From NCBI RefSeq assembly GCF_011745365.1, contig NW_024468914.1, positions 3,436,228-3,500,227 on the forward strand: a DNA stretch of 64,000 nucleotides. Reading direction: 5' to 3'. Every line of letters starts with the position of its first letter. Within the stretch, counting starts at the first letter, position 1. The DNA is from Cryphonectria parasitica EP155. Lineage: Eukaryota; Ascomycota; Sordariomycetes; Diaporthales; Cryphonectriaceae. Of the stretch, positions 37,107-48,342 are shown one piece after another. The notes below the pieces were generated by a model. The model was not told the DNA's origin, did no database searches, and worked only from the letters and a program-made list of their open reading frames with translations. Position numbers and translations under genes: made by a program.

Positions 37107-38522
37107 ATGCCCACTACGCTTACTCCATTTCTTTATCAGACGGGTACCCTCTCAAGGTGCGCCAGGGCGGCAGTCTTGCGATCCAGCTTCCACACGACCT
37201 CCCGGCGGCGTAAATATGAGGACGATATTATCCCCTTTGAGCTGCCACCAGATCTCGAGAATCCCACAAAGAGACAGGGTCGTCGACAAGATACAATCAC
37301 GCCGACTGAGCGACTTACCTTCGAGAATATTTTTAAAGAGATCGCACAGAAGGGCAGGAAGCCCAAGCTGCCTAAATCCACCCCGACCAAGAGTGACCAA
37401 GAAGAAATCCCGAGCATCCTCACGGCTCTACAATCGGTAGGTCAGGATGAGGATAGCAGGGATCAGACAACCTTCAATGTCAACTCCATAATGGAGGATG
37501 CCGCCTCGAGGTACAGCAAGGCCCAGCCGTCCATCCGAGGGCTTCACCCGCTATCCCCACTGGATGCGACGTACTCGGCAGCCGAGCGAGAGAAGGCCCT
37601 GCTGCGGTTTCCGCCCACGCTACGACAGGCTGCGAGGATGGCCTTCGGCATGTTCGAAACGGTGGAAACTATGCCTACAGTCCAGCTGGAAGGTGGCAGA
37701 ATGCAAAAGCTTGGCTCGTCGACAGAGTTGGACCCGGTCGAGACAGTTGGGGCTGGAAGCGGGGTCAGATCAACCGGTGATCAACTTGCCAAGACATTGG
37801 AAATCGAAGCAAGGCGCGGCGAGGAGCGACTGCGGATCAAGACGCGGATGGATGCTGCAAAGGATGACTTTGAACTCTGGGACGCTCTGGAGCATGAAGT
37901 CTTCCCTCTTGTCCATCGCCTGGGCATTAAAGACTCCCCGCCAAACCCCGCCTTCAAGCCAAGGAAGGTCAGGCGCTCTAGGAAGAAAGAATTGGTCGAG
38001 GAGGAACCTGAGGTCCAGCCAGAAGCCCAACAAGAGGACGTGCAGCAGGGTGCGACTCACGCCCCCTTGGACATGGAGGTCTATGGGCCCATCTACCCAC
38101 AGCTCCTGCTGGAGGGTCTCGAGATGCTCGATACCAAGTTCGCCCGTCCATCTCCCTACGTCGCACACCTCCTCCCGCGCGTCAAAGAACTCGGTCTGGT
38201 ATCGTACGTCCTCGGTGTGAGCACGTCGTTTTACAACCGCCTGATGAAACAGCTGTGGAACCGCTATGGCGACGCCCAGGGCGTGTTAAACCTGCTTGAG
38301 GAGATGAGGCACGCGGGCCTATATTTTGACGAGGAATCCAAGTCGGTTGTCCACCGTATCGAGATGGTGTACAAATCCGCCGACGAGGGAGCCAAGGATT
38401 TCTTTGCTGCAAAGCTGATGGACATGCCCGAGTTCGAACCGATTCTGGCTGGCAGGCTGAGTCATTGGGTGAGCCACATCGACCGGAGTATCAAGGAGAG
38501 GAGGCTAGGGCTGGGATTCTGA
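37107..38522 (+). CDS. Mtf2-like mitochondrial protein
   Basis: Single-exon protein of 471 aa. The first 35 residues are rich in Arg, Ser and Thr, lack acidic residues and contain a SFHTTSRRRKYEDD cleavage-type segment, a clear mitochondrial presequence. The body carries the conserved fungal pattern around RFPPTLRQAARMAFGMFE, then DDFELWDALEHEVFPLV, and a C-terminal helical part with YPQLLLEGLEMLDTKFARPSPYVAHLLPRVKELGLVSYVLGVSTSFYN and WNRYGDAQGVLNLLEEMRHAGLYFDE. This is the Mtf2-like C-terminal domain. In yeast, Mtf2/Nam1 takes part in mitochondrial mRNA processing and translation in the matrix. Whether this protein does the same is inferred. A lysine/glutamate-rich linker (about 290-320) separates the two halves. 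The stop codon lies inside an 18-bp tandem repeat. Confidence 0.8.
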   Translation: MPTTLTPFLYQTGTLSRCARAAVLRSSFHTTSRRRKYEDDIIPFELPPDLENPTKRQGRRQDTITPTERLTFENIFKEIAQKGRKPKLPKSTPTKSDQEEIPSILTALQSVGQDEDSRDQTTFNVNSIMEDAASRYSKAQPSIRGLHPLSPLDATYSAAEREKALLRFPPTLRQAARMAFGMFETVETMPTVQLEGGRMQKLGSSTELDPVETVGAGSGVRSTGDQLAKTLEIEARRGEERLRIKTRMDAAKDDFELWDALEHEVFPLVHRLGIKDSPPNPAFKPRKVRRSRKKELVEEEPEVQPEAQQEDVQQGATHAPLDMEVYGPIYPQLLLEGLEMLDTKFARPSPYVAHLLPRVKELGLVSYVLGVSTSFYNRLMKQLWNRYGDAQGVLNLLEEMRHAGLYFDEESKSVVHRIEMVYKSADEGAKDFFAAKLMDMPEFEPILAGRLSHWVSHIDRSIKERRLGLGF

Positions 38523-38555
38523 CTTGATCATGGATTCTGACTTGATCATGGATTC
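38515..38555. repeat. 18-bp tandem duplication spanning a stop codon
   Basis: Two perfect copies of an 18-bp unit (38515-38532 and 38533-38550) plus five bases of a third. The first copy overlaps the last codons and stop of the Mtf2-like gene. The unit is a multiple of three, so each copy repeats the same in-frame TGA. Confidence 0.92.
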
Positions 38556-38939
38556 GCGCCAACGTGAGCTATCTCTGGACGGATGAAAGAAAAGACACAA
38601 TTTCTATTCCTCTCATTGCCTTGCGTGCCTCACAGTATACCGCTCATGACTTGTCGAAATAGGCCTGCTGATGTGAAAGACAAGAGTGGTTCATGTATGA
38701 CATTGACCGCATGACCAAACACTTGGTTCTTCATCCACATAAGCAAACTATTAACAGGATGAACCAAGAACTCTGGTGATGCATCAATTCCCATAAGTCG
38801 TTGCCAGATGCGTCCCCATTCATGCCCATCTCCCCTCGGATATTCCATCATTTTTTCATCTTTGTCGTCCATCATACAACATCATCACTTCAGTGGGCAA
38901 CTTGTGCCGACATCAACCATTACTCCTGAGGTCCCTCGA
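38523..38939. other. convergent intergenic region
   Basis: The 417 bp between the 3' ends of the Mtf2-like gene (plus) and the 254-aa gene (minus) hold only the tail of the tandem repeat and AT-rich 3' UTR-like sequence. Confidence 0.55.
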
Positions 38940-39849
38940 CTAACCGTCCCTCATAATGTCTCGAATCTTACCCGTCACATTGTTGAGGCCGAGATCCTTG
39001 CCGACATAGAACTGCGGAATGGCCTCCCCATTGGTCCACCTTTCAGGGCCGAAGCCTGTGATCATGGGGCGGAAATCACTTGGAACATTCATGATTTCCA
39101 AGCACGCCTGCAGGTCGTAGTCCCGGCCTGGCACTTGGCGAGCAACAACCCTTCGGAGAAGAGAACAAGAGTTAGTCCATGAACAGTTCTTTGCCAGAGC
39201 ATGACCCCATAGTAAACATAATGTGTACACTCACCATCCACGTTGCTCGTCAGTATGAACAGTGAACATCATCAGCCTGCCAATTCCGCTTTTCCCAAGC
39301 TGCAGAATCCCGCAAAAGTCGTCCGCCGTACGCTCCTGTCCGAACGCAGCAGCAGACCAACCGATATAGGTTTCAGTAGGCTCGTCGGGGCGAACCATGG
39401 TCATGCGGAAGGTGGTACGCTGGTCGACGAGAGCTCGTATAGAAAACAGGGTGCTGCCAGTGATCTCGAAATCTGGGCCTAAGGGGTTTCCTATACGATG
39501 AAGAGCCATCTTGGCGCCAGGGTAGAGCATGCCCAGGCTGGCCAGACATGCGCCGCGGATGCGCATCTTCCTGGGTGGCGGCTGGGTGCGGCCATCGTCC
39601 TGGTCGCTTTGCAAAGCTTGGTCGTTGACAATGCTGCTCGGGAAGGTGATGTCTTCAGCCTGCAGCTCCAGGGTGGCGCTGCTTTCCCTGCTGTAGTCAC
39701 GCTCAAAAGCACCTAGGCTGTCCCTGCCGCCCGGACGATGGGCAGGATCTGGGGCGGTCTTTGGGGTTTCGTTAATATTTGTGCTCAGGCGGGATAGATT
39801 GGGTGTATGGTGCACCTACCAGGTCAACGATCTCACGGCGAAAAGACAT
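38940..39849 (-). CDS. conserved fungal protein of unknown function
   Basis: Three exons, complement(38940..39150, 39235..39758, 39820..39849), give 254 aa. The 3' intron (84 bp) is firm: donor GTGAGT, acceptor CCGAAG, and a split tryptophan joins DEQRGW to VVARQVPGRDYDLQ. The 5' intron (61 bp, donor GTAGGT, acceptor CCAAAG) is less certain. It was chosen because it gives an ATG start (MSFRREIVDL) and keeps frame. The protein has no signal peptide or TM segment. Notable blocks are RGACLASLGMLYPGAKMAL, FEITGSTLFSIRALVDQRTTF, and a charged C-terminus with FYVGKDLGLNNVTGKIRDIM. The alternation of short beta-like stretches suggests a small alpha/beta fold, but I do not recognise the family and assign no function. 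Confidence 0.6.
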
Positions 39850-40405
39850 CTTTGTTACAGCCTCAACAAGACGAGGGAATACCGTTGACAGTGTGTTGCT
39901 CAGGAACGGGGACGAAGTCGACTTGGCAACCTTACGAATGGAAGGACCTCGAGTTGGTTGACGTATGTGAACATAGGTGTGAGAATGGACGATGAGATGT
40001 GATACATGGAGCACGAGGAAAACACAGGAAAAGAAGGTCTAGTTGATCTTCAGAGAAACCAGATGTCAAGACGGAGAGGGTATTGAGGGGGAAGAAAAAA
40101 CAGGAAATGCGAAAGAGGGAGGACGCGTTTGGGAAAACAATTCAGCTGACTAACGCATCTGGAGCTTGAATTTGTATTTACATTTCTCGAAACTTTGGGT
40201 TCTCTGCTAGAAGCCTCTCGAATCTCAAAGTTCCAAGACTGAATTCCAAAAAAGCGAGCTTTATGTGCTGCTTTCTTACTGGAACTGCTGCCGAATCGAA
40301 AGTTATCTGCTGCCATTTCCAATACCCTGCCTCCGTCTCGACCACATCACTTTTACCAGATTATCCTTCTCCTTGAATTTTCTTTTCTTCTTTCGGTTGT
40401 GTTCC

Positions 40406-40436
<31 letters not shown>

Positions 40437-41351
40437 ACTTTAAGATCAGCTAGTCACCAAGTCATCATAATATGTGGCTTTTAAGGAGGACGTCACTATG
40501 TAGACCCAGGGAGGATGCAGACAGTAAACGTAGATAATCGAGACTTGACAACTGTTTGAATCCCGTTTTCAATTGCTCGTCCTTTTCGGTCGGATTATAT
40601 CACGATGTACCACCCAATCTAAGTCATACTCAAGGGCGTTGTCGTAAGCATTCAAGCCGCGGGTTGCAACAAGGTCGGCCACGAGTGTCACCGCTGACTC
40701 GGGCTGCAGCATTGTGGGCTTCCACGATCTCGTATGCCACGAGCAAAAGTACAGAGTTCGATCCTGTGCTGCCGTTACAAGGATGAGCTTCCTCATCCAA
40801 GCTCAAAATATGTGGTCTCTATAGAACATCGTATGGTATCAACAAAACGGTAAAGGAATGGAGAACAGTACTGTCGCATATTCCAGGAGCGTCGTCACAT
40901 TGTGGCTGACCGTCTAATATCAGCCGATACATATGTATTGCCTGTCGTGTACAGCACTCTCGTCTTCATGTGCTTACTACGCATTTTGAAATGCAATATG
41001 CCCATAAATCCGTAAGAGAGATTGGGAACGCAATTCAGCCTAACTTTTCTTAGAAAACCCCATTCTGATTGCCAGAGTTGGTCTGGAATCGTACCTGCCC
41101 GTGTCTCGGCCTTTCGAAGACGGCGTTAGGGACAATTCAAGCAGAATCTTTTGGGATTCTTTGATGATGATCAGCAGGCAGTAATCTGAGCTACTTTCTT
41201 CTGATTTAAGTGGAACGCAAGCATGAGATCTATGGTGATGAAGTAGTTTGGGCATGGGATCTGCTCTATAGCTGTTGGAAGCCCCCATATGTTGTTTCTG
41301 CGCAACTTCACAAACACATGCGCAGATAGGTAGAAGAACGTAGAGAGTGCC
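39850..41351. other. intergenic region with A29 tract
   Basis: A 1.5-kb stretch between two minus-strand genes. It includes an A29 homopolymer (40406-40434). A 75-codon minus-strand ORF at 40569-40796 starts with ATG, but nothing supports it as a gene. The remainder is AT-rich spacer. Confidence 0.45.
40406..40434. repeat. A29 homopolymer
   Basis: Twenty-nine consecutive A residues in an intergenic region, preceded by a CT-rich stretch. No target-site duplication or adjacent element could be recognised, so a retroposed poly-A tail is not supported. Confidence 0.9.
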
Positions 41352-42461
41352 TCAAAGACTCAAAGTTCCATTACCCAACCTAATCTCCTCGATTCTCCTC
41401 CTCTCCCCTTCCGTCCCCCGCCACGTCCGACCATGAAGGTGCTTCAGACAGACCTGTTTCCCCTCTCCAGGATAATACAACCAGCACGCCCACTTCTTCC
41501 ACACCCCATCTTTCATCTGGTTGCGCGCCCGTTGCCCGATATGGTCCTCGATGAACGCGCCGCGCGGCATGGCCAGCCGCGACGGGAAGATGCGGTTCAA
41601 GTAATGTGCGGTCGAGGCGATGTGTGTCTTGTCGTGCCAGAAGAATAGAGGCGTCAGGGGGATGACGGCTGCCTCGGACCCAGAAGAAGACGAGGACAAC
41701 AATGGCGGTTGGAAATCTCGCTTCAGGGCGGCGGTAAGGCGCCGCAGAGCCGGGTAAGGTTGGACGTGGTCCGAGGTCGCGTAGTCGAGCATCCTGATAG
41801 ACGGCAGGCAGACGTATCTGACCAATGCTAGCTCCTCCTTCTCCTTCTCTTTCTCTGCACTTTCCTCTGATGCCCGCATGACCTCCACGATCGACTCCAC
41901 GGGGATGCTGGCGGCCAGGCTCCAATCGTGTTGCTGGATCCACACATAAGGCGTCTCGACGAGCCTCAGTGCCGACCTCACTGCCAGCCCAAAGCCAAGG
42001 CGCTCTGTAGGCTCGATGAACGTGACCCGCCTGTCATTGGTTCTCCAGGCCGTGAAGGCAGTGGTGTTCGGGTGTTCAGGCGTTCCCCAAGAACCAAACT
42101 CTGCCTGTCCTTTCTCCGCCGTCATAGGCATGATGCTATCAGGTGATTCCCCAACCTTGGCGCCAAACCGTCGCAGAACGACTTTTTTGACGTTCTCCTT
42201 GTACAATGGGTACGTTGCAGCACGCTCGGCAGTCACGTGGCCTTTCTTGAGGCGGTTCGCTGGTCCTACTTTCTCGTACGTGTCCAGAATAACCACCACT
42301 CTACACGCAAGCAGAACTGGACAGTATTCGCAGAAAGAATCCAGGATAGTGTCCACAAGCTCAGTGGAAGGCGCTGAGGGTGTAGGCGATGTGGTGAGGA
42401 TGACCGTCAGCGACTCGGAGATTGGTGTCGTCGACCTTAATTCGCACCTTGGTTGGGACAT
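41352..42461 (-). CDS. putative glycosyltransferase-like fungal protein
   Basis: Single-exon protein of 369 aa, starting at the first in-frame ATG (MSQPRCEL). The frame is open further upstream but has no earlier ATG. The N-terminus LTVILTTSPTPSAPSTELVDTIL, followed by the hydrophobic ACRVVVILDTYEK, resembles the first strand and donor-binding part of GT-A glycosyltransferases. VRSALRLVETPYVWIQQHDW (H178-D179-W180) sits where such enzymes have their acidic metal-binding motif. The last third holds PLFFWHDKTHI, RLAMPRGAFIEDHIGQRARN and CWLYYPGEG. A lysine/glutamate-rich insert interrupts the centre (about 195-205). There is no signal peptide. Fold and function are inferred from pattern only. 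The gene lies downstream of, and parallel to, the NRPS-like gene, so it could be a tailoring enzyme. Confidence 0.55.
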   Translation of the reverse strand: MSQPRCELRSTTPISESLTVILTTSPTPSAPSTELVDTILDSFCEYCPVLLACRVVVILDTYEKVGPANRLKKGHVTAERAATYPLYKENVKKVVLRRFGAKVGESPDSIMPMTAEKGQAEFGSWGTPEHPNTTAFTAWRTNDRRVTFIEPTERLGFGLAVRSALRLVETPYVWIQQHDWSLAASIPVESIVEVMRASEESAEKEKEKEELALVRYVCLPSIRMLDYATSDHVQPYPALRRLTAALKRDFQPPLLSSSSSGSEAAVIPLTPLFFWHDKTHIASTAHYLNRIFPSRLAMPRGAFIEDHIGQRARNQMKDGVWKKWACWLYYPGEGKQVCLKHLHGRTWRGTEGERRRIEEIRLGNGTLSL

Positions 42462-43755
42462 CGTCACTACTCTGCACCTGCAGGGCAGGGTCTGGGTCTT
42501 CCTGTACAGACCATGCGGACTGTCATCAACCACAGGCCAGCTGCCTCTGTTCTGTGTCGGGATGAGCAGACGACGTGAGGCAAAGTTGAGTTGACGCTGC
42601 AGAAAACGAACCCACAAAGTGCTGAAATTTCAGCGCTGATTGGCCATGCCTTACAGTTGATCTAGGTTTCGCTACTGTAGGCTAGGCTGTCAGGCACTCG
42701 GCAACCCCCGAAAAAGTAAGTCTAGCGCCCTGGAAATATGACCGGGGTCCCCTGGTGTTAGTCAGTGGTTGTCCCCCATTTTCAATCCGTACGACCTTCG
42801 TTTCTCATGCACGTTCATCATGTGCAGAGCACCTGGCAACATCATAATTTTGAATATGTACATTATGTAGATACAATCAGTTGATCTCTCCGGGATAAGA
42901 TCAATTCCACTGTCTATTTATTGAACCTGCCTCATCCACCCTTCCTTGCCACCACCCTAAAACTTGAAGCCCTCGTCATTCTCCTTCGACTGCCTCCTCA
43001 TCCTCTGTCGCAACCATCTCAAGTAAATTCTGTCCCTGCTAAACCAGAGATACGGAAAAGAGAACAAGGAAGAAAAGAGAAGGAAGGGAAATCCTAACCA
43101 ACAACTCAGTGTAGGCCGACCCTTTTTACGCCCGATCGCGACAGGAATAAAACTGATGACTTCTGATGCCGCCAGCGTCAAATGTGGGCTTCCTCTTAAT
43201 CCATAGTTTTAGGCGTCATGGCCACATTCTCAACTGGTTGAGTCTGGTGTAATGATAATGTCCAGGGATAATTCTTGTCTGCAGGACAGCCTCATTGTTT
43301 TAGGTCATTCGTCACACATGCAATTCCTGGTCGGGACATGGCAGCAAAGACGTGAGAATACTCCCTGGGTGTGTGAAAGCGTATGAAATTCTATTGTGTG
43401 AAAATCGGTCCGATGAAGAATCAGATAGTTTGTCACCAATCGCTGATCGTGAGAGAATGTGAGGTTGCAGACCTGCATCAAGTAACTCTCCCTACTATGT
43501 CTCTCGAGCTCAATATGTTCCGGCAAATGATAGAATTACTGCCAGAATCGAGTAATGGCCTGCAGGATTCCAGAAGTACGAAGCGTGCGAAAGAAAGTGC
43601 ATTTTACAAGAACGTTTTAAACAGCGTGAAATTTGAATGCTCATCGAACGTTTTCCAGCCCATGGTACTCAAAACGTCTTATGTGTTGCCCTGCCATCCC
43701 TTAGTCCAATGACTCAATCCTCACGAGTTCTTCATCTAGGGAGACCCAACTATCC
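42462..43755. other. intergenic region with one possible terminal exon
   Basis: Mostly AT-rich spacer. On the minus strand, 43181 to 42957 stays open and translates to a hydrophobic stretch followed by a basic tail (RDRIYLRWLRQRMRRQSK). A possible 78-bp intron with a GTTAGG donor and pyrimidine-rich TTTAG acceptor lies inside it. No in-frame ATG precedes it, so I do not call a gene. Confidence 0.35.
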
Positions 43756-46700
43756 TTATGTCTTCCAAGGGCCCGAGAGGAATTGACCAACGAACTTGTT
43801 GACAAATTCTTGATCTAGAAGAGGAGGGTCAGCCAGAGCCTGAGAGAGGCTCCTGGCATTCTCGGTAACATATCGTTTCGACGGCGCAAAACTCTCCTTG
43901 TCATACTTGGTGGCAAAAAAGTCCACAAGCCGAATAGGAGGGTTCGCAACCGGGTCCGGATTCGATTCCCTCAGCCTACGAATCCACTCCTTGGGCTCAA
44001 CCTCCTCAAACTTTAGCCCAGCACCACGAAGAGCCGGCAGCAGATCATTCGTCCAGCTAAACAAACGATGATTCGCGACGTTCGCAAAGAGACTACCAGC
44101 TCCTGATAGAGAAATCTCCGACACGCCCTGCGCCACGACATCAACAGGTAGCCACGATGGCTCCTCCTGCAGCTTGGGCAGAGCGCCCACCGTCAGAGCC
44201 GTCTGCATGCACATGACGACACCCTCAGTTGCGTTCCACACCCCGTGTTCCGTGTCTGCCACGATCTGTCCAATCCGTAGCACGCGCACGGGGACCCCTG
44301 ATGTCTCGCCTGCCCGCGCGCAGATCGCCTCTGCCACGGACTTGGACTGGGCGTAGCCCATACCTTGGGCCCACTCGGGTCTGGGCTCGGCTTCGGGCAC
44401 GGGGCCTTCAGCATCGGGATGGCGGACTACAGCGCTGACGGAGGAACAGAAGTTGAAGGACGGGGTGGTGTTGGAGGAGGAGGAGGCTTGCTGGCATAAG
44501 TTTATGAGGTTTTTGACGCCTGCTAGGCTGTCCTCAAATGTGGAGAGCTTGATGTTGAAGTTGACTGGCCAGGCGGAGTGGATGACTGCGCGGAGACCGG
44601 AGCACACCTCTTGGTATATGAGTTTCTCAAGCCCCAAATCTGCCCTGGACAAGTCGCAGGGGAGGGAGATTATCTTCTTGCGCTCTTCAGGGGACAGACC
44701 GTCATACACTTTGCGCTGGGTCATGGACTCTGTGGTACGCTTTGCTGCGATGTCACTGTCGCTGGCGCGCACCAGACAGTAGACCCGTTCGATGGAGTTG
44801 TCTCGAACGAGTTTGGCGACGAGGTGGGCACCTAGCGAGCCAGTCGACCCTGTTACAAGGACAAAACCGCCATCATTCTGACCCAGATTCTTTGGCGCAT
44901 CTTGAACCTCAGATTTGAAGTTGCTGTACTTCTTGACAAGTTCTCGCATCTCAGCCTCGATATCCTCTGTCTCTACGTCACCCGCGCCAAGCAGGTACGC
45001 AGACAGCTCACGGACAGATGGGTGCTCAAAGACGACATTTTGTGTGAGCTTTCTGGCAGTCTTGACCGACTTGAGCAGCTCAGCCCTGATCTGGATCGCG
45101 CGCAGCGAGTCAACACCCAAGGCGAAGAAATTAGTGTCATCGTCGAACTCCACGCTTCCTTGAGCGCCAGCCGAGGCTTTGGAGAGGAGACCACGCAGGA
45201 ACTCTCGGAGCTGCTCCTCAGACATGACCTGTGCATGTTCGTTCGAGGCGTTGGAGTTGGTGTAGGCCGTCTCCATCTCCCTGGCAAACTTCTTGTAAAA
45301 AGCCTGGCGGATGATGCTCCCCTTGTCTGTTGTCGGATACGCCACATCGTGCGGCAGAATCACACACATTTCTTTGGACAGCTGAGCGAACGCGTCGTTC
45401 TCTGCCTGTGTCGCGTCCACCACGGCCCAGATCTCATCAATTATCTGTTCTGGACTCCAGCCAGCTGTTGCGGGAGACGGGATGACGAGCAGGCCTAAAT
45501 AAGGCTGCTGCGCGCCAAACACAACTGCCTCCGTCACAAGCCTCGAGGACCTTATTTTGCCCTCCGTCACTACCGGATTGAACTTCTCGCCATTGACAAG
45601 AACGATGGTGTCGTCCTGGCGCGCAATGTACTTCCATGCGCGCGGTATGGTCGGGTGCGGCTCGAACAAGTCTTTTGTGCGGTATGAGCCGTCGTCCATG
45701 TTGGTGGCTGTCTTGGCTGGCCAGCCTTGTTTGACGCAGCATTCGAAGAGGCCTGGGCCCTGAGGGAGCCAGAAGAGAAAAGGAGCCAGCTTGTCGTTCT
45801 CGCGGACGTAGTTCCAGGCCTTGTCGCCTGCTGGTCGAAAAGAAGTCATGAGCTGGCCAACCTCGGTGCTAAAGAGAAATGAAGCGTTGTCAGTGACATT
45901 GAACTACCAGCAAGGAAAGAATTCATTATTAGAACGCACGCTCCATAGTGGCTGACGAGATTCACACCGTTGTCCACAAGTAAATTTCCCAAGTCATCAG
46001 GACAAGCCGATCCACCGTACATGACGACTTTAAGCGCTGCCAAGATCTTCATTCCCTCGTCGCTCTCAGCGAGAAGCTTGAGCGCGTAGGGCACGCCGTA
46101 GAAAATCTCAAAGCTGTAGCTACGCATGACGCTGACCAGGGCGTCACTCGTGAGCGGCAGGTCGGCGTTGAAGAGGTGGATCTGCTTGCGAGACCACACA
46201 GCGCGGAAAAAGTTGCAGATGCCATGGTTATGGTAGAGAGGAAGGGTGATAAAGGCTTTCATGTCAGGGTGGACAGAGAAGTTGGACAGGGCTGCGCTTT
46301 GTTTCTGGTAGATGGCCTTGGGCACACCCGTCGATCCTGTGGCAGTGGAGTGTTAACAGTTTGTCTCATTATCTTGTCGATAATAATTATCACACAATAA
46401 TCACAGGATAATGAGGAAGCACTGGTTCGTCCTTGCTTACCACTCGAGTGAATAATGTAGACAATCTCATTCGTCTCAACCTTCACATCCAGTGCCGCAT
46501 CCAGCTGCGTGTCCACATGCACAGAAACCGGAAATTCAAACACATCCCGCGTAGGCATATCCAAGACCCGAAGCCCAGGCTTCACCTTCTCTACCGCCAA
46601 AGCTGTCTCGACATAACGCGGATCCGCAATCAGGAACGACGTCCCCGTCGCCTCGATCAGGGCCTCAATCGCAGGTGGCGGGATCCGGATCGACAAGAAC

Positions 46701-47083
46701 AGCACCGTATGCCCGGCTTTAAAAAGCGCCAGTAATGTGACGAGGTACTCTAGATTCGATGGGCCCAGTAGGGCGACTGTGGTGCGCTTCTGGGCGGAGG
46801 TGGTCCTTGTAGGGATGCTGGACTCGAGATGTCTTGCGACCCTGTAGGCGAACACGTCGAGCTGCTGGTAGGTGTAGTCGACGTAGTCCACTCCACTCTT
46901 GGGATAGGATACGATGGGGAGGTTGGGATAGGTTGTTGCTCTTGAGCGGAGGAGGGCGTCAACAGTCTGTAGCGCGGAGTCGTCCATCTCGACGTGTTCT
47001 GCTGTGGCTGACTCTTGATCTGAGTGGGATGGATTGGTGAGTAGAGGTGAAGATTTGGGGACGACAGCAGCAGTGGAAGCCAT
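43756..47083 (-). CDS. NRPS-like adenylate-forming reductase (A-T-R)
   Basis: Carboxylic-acid-reductase-type enzyme of 1050 aa encoded by complement(43756..45868, 45940..46336, 46441..47083). It would adenylate a carboxylic or amino acid, load it on a carrier domain and release it by NAD(P)H reduction. In the adenylation domain (about 35-560), the A3 loop SSGSTGVPKA (212-221) is rebuilt by the first splice and A5 YGATEVG (345-351) by the second. A7 is YRTKD and A10 TDKGSIIRQ carries K529. The carrier domain holds LGVDSL with phosphopantetheine serine S601. The thioester-reductase domain has GSTGSLG (687-693) and the catalytic YAQSK pair (Y852/K856). There is no condensation domain. All key residues are present, so the enzyme looks active. 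The substrate code was not decoded. It lies next to a PhyH-family dioxygenase gene on the same strand. Confidence 0.92.
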
Positions 47084-48342
47084 GGTGATGATTTTGTATA
47101 GACGATATGTAAGTAAGAAGATTGTGGTTGTCGAATTTCTGCTTCTAGCCAGAATAAAAATATAATATCAATTAAGACAGCAGCAAACTGGATTCAAATC
47201 CTGTATATGAGTATATCCTTTCTTTCATCTTCTGCTTCATGCTCTCCTGTCATTTGTCCACTATTGAGTCGCATGATCAACGTATCAAGCATGGTTGAGG
47301 CGGCGGATGAGGAGGAGTAGGAGGAGGCCCGCCGATCACGCTGGCCACTACGGCTTTCCGGGTTGGTGATTACCGAGGTGGTCAAGGACATATACTTGCG
47401 CAGCGTACGAGTCGTGTGCTGTTTCTCTCCAACAGTATCAACTTATTTCCGACGGTTCTCCAAGTGATCAAGAGAGGCTCACTTTTTACCCAGCTTTGCA
47501 ACATTTACCTGGTGGCACAATATATGATCATCAGATATACACTGATGCTGCCTCGAGTCCAACACTCTCTCAAGTTTAGTATAGACACAATAAACGTTGA
47601 CTGTCATGACCACAGAGCCGGAATAACCTCGCGACTTGTCTCCGGCGACTAGTATACATTCGAATTGAGGTGCTCCACCCCCGCATTCGATACTACATGA
47701 AGATACTAATTCAGTATGGCGATGGCACGATGGAAACCCCCACGCTGACGAAGATAAAGTCACGCTGAGGAGTCTAAAACAGGTATGACTACTTGCGAAT
47801 AGCCAAAAATCAATTAACAAGTTCCGGATAGGTGAATAAACTGCGTCTGAAATATACGAAAGCGTCAAGTTGAAGGTTGAGGTGCTCAAATGGTGCCTCG
47901 TGTAAGAATGAATGGAAATGAATTGGTAATAGCGAGGCAATGAAATACTCTCAAATCATACAACCATACGAGGATGTCGTGGAGGCAATCTCCAACTCCA
48001 AAAAACGTGCTCACTCATACTTTTAGTGTCTGGCCAAAAATCCACAGATGAAGCGCTAGCCAGTTTTGTTGAGTAAAATGAAGGGAGATCAACATGATGA
48101 GCACGTTACGTTCTGACAGAAATGAAGAGTGCCTTCTTCTCAGACTACAACAGTATGTTGTAATGGATATAGAATGATCGTAGAGCAAGGGTGGATTGTT
48201 GATGACCACAGCAGGAGAAAGAGACCCTCGAGACAATTACAACGGCCTAAGAGAAAAAGTGTTGTTGAGAAACAATTGAAGGGACATAATTCAACAGCTT
48301 CGACATTGCAGATGCAACTCTCCAGAAGAGATAATCTGCAGC
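47084..48342. other. intergenic region between PhyH and NRPS-like genes
   Basis: A 1.26-kb stretch upstream of the NRPS-like gene and downstream of the PhyH gene. A 65-codon Ser/Glu-rich minus ORF (47194-47391) and a 153-codon minus frame (47479-47940) have no motif support. The stretch probably contains the NRPS-like promoter. Confidence 0.45.

Noticed and set aside
40406..40434. A29 run as a retroposon tail
   Set aside because: No adjacent element, no target-site duplication and no coding remnant recognised.
40569..40796. 75-codon minus ORF with ATG start
   Set aside because: It looks protein-like but is short, isolated, motif-free and lies in AT-rich spacer. I could not support it as a gene.
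42957..43181. hydrophobic plus basic minus-strand frame with an intron-like segment
   Set aside because: No in-frame ATG and no upstream exon could be found. It may be a terminal exon, but the evidence is too thin to call.
47160..47220. tRNA B-box-like GGATTCAAATCC near 47192
   Set aside because: The T-arm pairs imperfectly and no A box, anticodon arm or acceptor stem could be drawn.
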